Shown here: positions 40,855 to 41,539 of the stretch, piece after piece
Layout of the letters: every line of letters starts with the position of its first letter
Position numbering within the stretch: position 1 is the first letter of the stretch
Source: JBAYSY01 sp041675885
GTDB taxonomy: Bacteria; Pseudomonadota; Alphaproteobacteria; Rhodobacterales; Rhodobacteraceae
Assembly: GCA_041675885.1 (NCBI GenBank)
Contig: JBAYSY010000028.1
Span: 1-41,539 of the forward strand
Length of the DNA stretch: 41,539 bases
Direction: 5' to 3'
Made by a program: the position numbers and the translations under genes
Notes under the pieces: generated by a model
Seen by the model: only the letters and a program-made list of their open reading frames with translations
What the model was told of the DNA's origin: nothing
Databases searched by the model: none

Positions 40855-41539
40855 ATGACGGCGCTCAGGAAATACGCAAGACTGGAATGTTCCGGCCTCT
40901 GGCGCGCGGCGCCCGGGGCGCAGCGGCGTGAGGTGGTGGTGAACTTCGGCGAGGCTTCGCTGATCCTGTCGGACGGCCGCACCGAGACCGCGCTCAGCCA
41001 CTGGTCGCTTCCGGCGCTGCGGCGGATGAACCCCGGCCAGCGCCCCGCGCTCTACACGCCCGCGACCGAGGCCGCCGAGACGCTGGAGATCGACGACGAG
41101 GCGATGATCGAGGCGATCGAGACCGTACGCCGGGCGGTGGCGGCGCGGCGGCCGCACCCGGGGCGGCTGCGCGGCGGCATCTTCGCGGCGATCCTTGCGG
41201 GCACCGCCGCGCTCGGGGTGTTCTGGCTGCCGGACGCGCTGACCCGCCATACCGCCGCCGTGGTCCCGCCCGCCAAGCGGGCCGAGATCGGGCGGCTGGC
41301 GCTTGCCGACCTCGCGCGGCTGACCGGCGCGCCCTGCACCTCGGCCTTCGGAAACCCGGCGCTGGCGCGGCTGTCGGAACGGCTGTTCGGCCCCGGCGGC
41401 GCCGAGATCGTGATCCTGCGCCGGGGGCTTTCGCCTTCGGCGCATCTGCCGGGGCGGCTGGTGCTGCTCGACCGCGCACTGGTCGAGCAATACGACAGCC
41501 CCGCCGTCGCCGCCGGTCACGCGCTGGCCGAACGGCTGC
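40855..41539 (+). CDS. Conserved hypothetical protein, 3' end outside window
   Basis: The frame from ATG 40855 is open to the window edge (228 codons visible). Two parts can be seen. Residues 1-100 form a charged, beta-rich domain (LECSGLWRAAPGAQRREVVV, GEASLILSDGRTETALSHWS, IDDEAMIEAIETVRRAV). A membrane helix at about 108-123 (GGIFAAILAGTAALGVFW) follows. After it comes a periplasmic part with ARLTGAPC, FGNPALARLSERLFGP and VLLDRALVEQYDSPAVAAGH. The last stretch has the look of an M48-like metalloprotease N-terminal part, but no HExxH is visible in the part present. I do not recognise a named family. It follows fabD by 96 bp on the same strand. Confidence 0.7.
   Translation, partial: MTALRKYARLECSGLWRAAPGAQRREVVVNFGEASLILSDGRTETALSHWSLPALRRMNPGQRPALYTPATEAAETLEIDDEAMIEAIETVRRAVAARRPHPGRLRGGIFAAILAGTAALGVFWLPDALTRHTAAVVPPAKRAEIGRLALADLARLTGAPCTSAFGNPALARLSERLFGPGGAEIVILRRGLSPSAHLPGRLVLLDRALVEQYDSPAVAAGHALAERL

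Overview
This is a very GC-rich, densely packed bacterial chromosome segment. Gene content and family-level similarity (divergent choXWV/betIB, the atpHAGDC F1-only operon, a CoxE-type VWA protein, a DUF2927 lipoprotein, fabD beside rpsF-rpsR-rplI) point to an alphaproteobacterium of the Rhodobacteraceae. There are no rRNA or tRNA genes, no CRISPR array, no transposase, integrase or phage gene, and no recognisable defence island. Most of the window is core genome; the unusual material is mostly between genes.

Layout. 1-4982: glycine betaine synthesis and choline uptake, with betI-betB leftward (betB cut by the window edge) and choX-choW-choV rightward from a shared control region holding a BetI-type palindrome. 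4986-5903: EamA exporter convergent with choV. 6419-9783: GNAT acetyltransferase coupled to a DUF2927 lipoprotein, a 54-residue membrane protein and a VWA protein. 9909-12717: H-type lectin protein, prfC (probably leaderless) and a DUF2147 protein. 12980-18226: complete LIV/HAAT-type ABC importer. 18375-20180: frameshifted patatin-like gene and bdhA. 20267-20378: probable unannotated small RNA on the minus strand. 20458-22420: orphan YejA-like binding protein and an entericidin lipoprotein. 22657-27495: F1 ATP synthase operon (minus). 27884-31932: FAD amine oxidase-like protein, MFS transporter and queA. 31929-35312: giant YhdP/AsmA-like protein. 35497-38105: single-cysteine BCP peroxiredoxin, then an M23 peptidase overlapping a bactofilin. 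38354-39573: rplI, rpsR and rpsF (minus) behind a structured leader. 39817-41539: fabD and a partial conserved hypothetical gene.

How they work together. ChoXWV imports choline, BetB (with BetA, probably just outside the window) oxidises it to glycine betaine, and BetI represses both arms. The bdhA/patatin pair fits storage-lipid or polyhydroxybutyrate turnover. The M23-bactofilin pair is a typical cell-shape and peptidoglycan-remodelling module. Three intergenic repeat families recur: a roughly 60-100 bp GC-rich element mostly at 6-12 kb, a hairpin-linked GAGTATTTCCGGCAAGATGAA motif, and REPIN-like inverted pairs of an 18-bp palindrome. The best candidates for something undescribed are the 77-nt RNA at 20267-20343, the rpsF leader and these repeats. 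I did not find a multi-gene system that looks novel.
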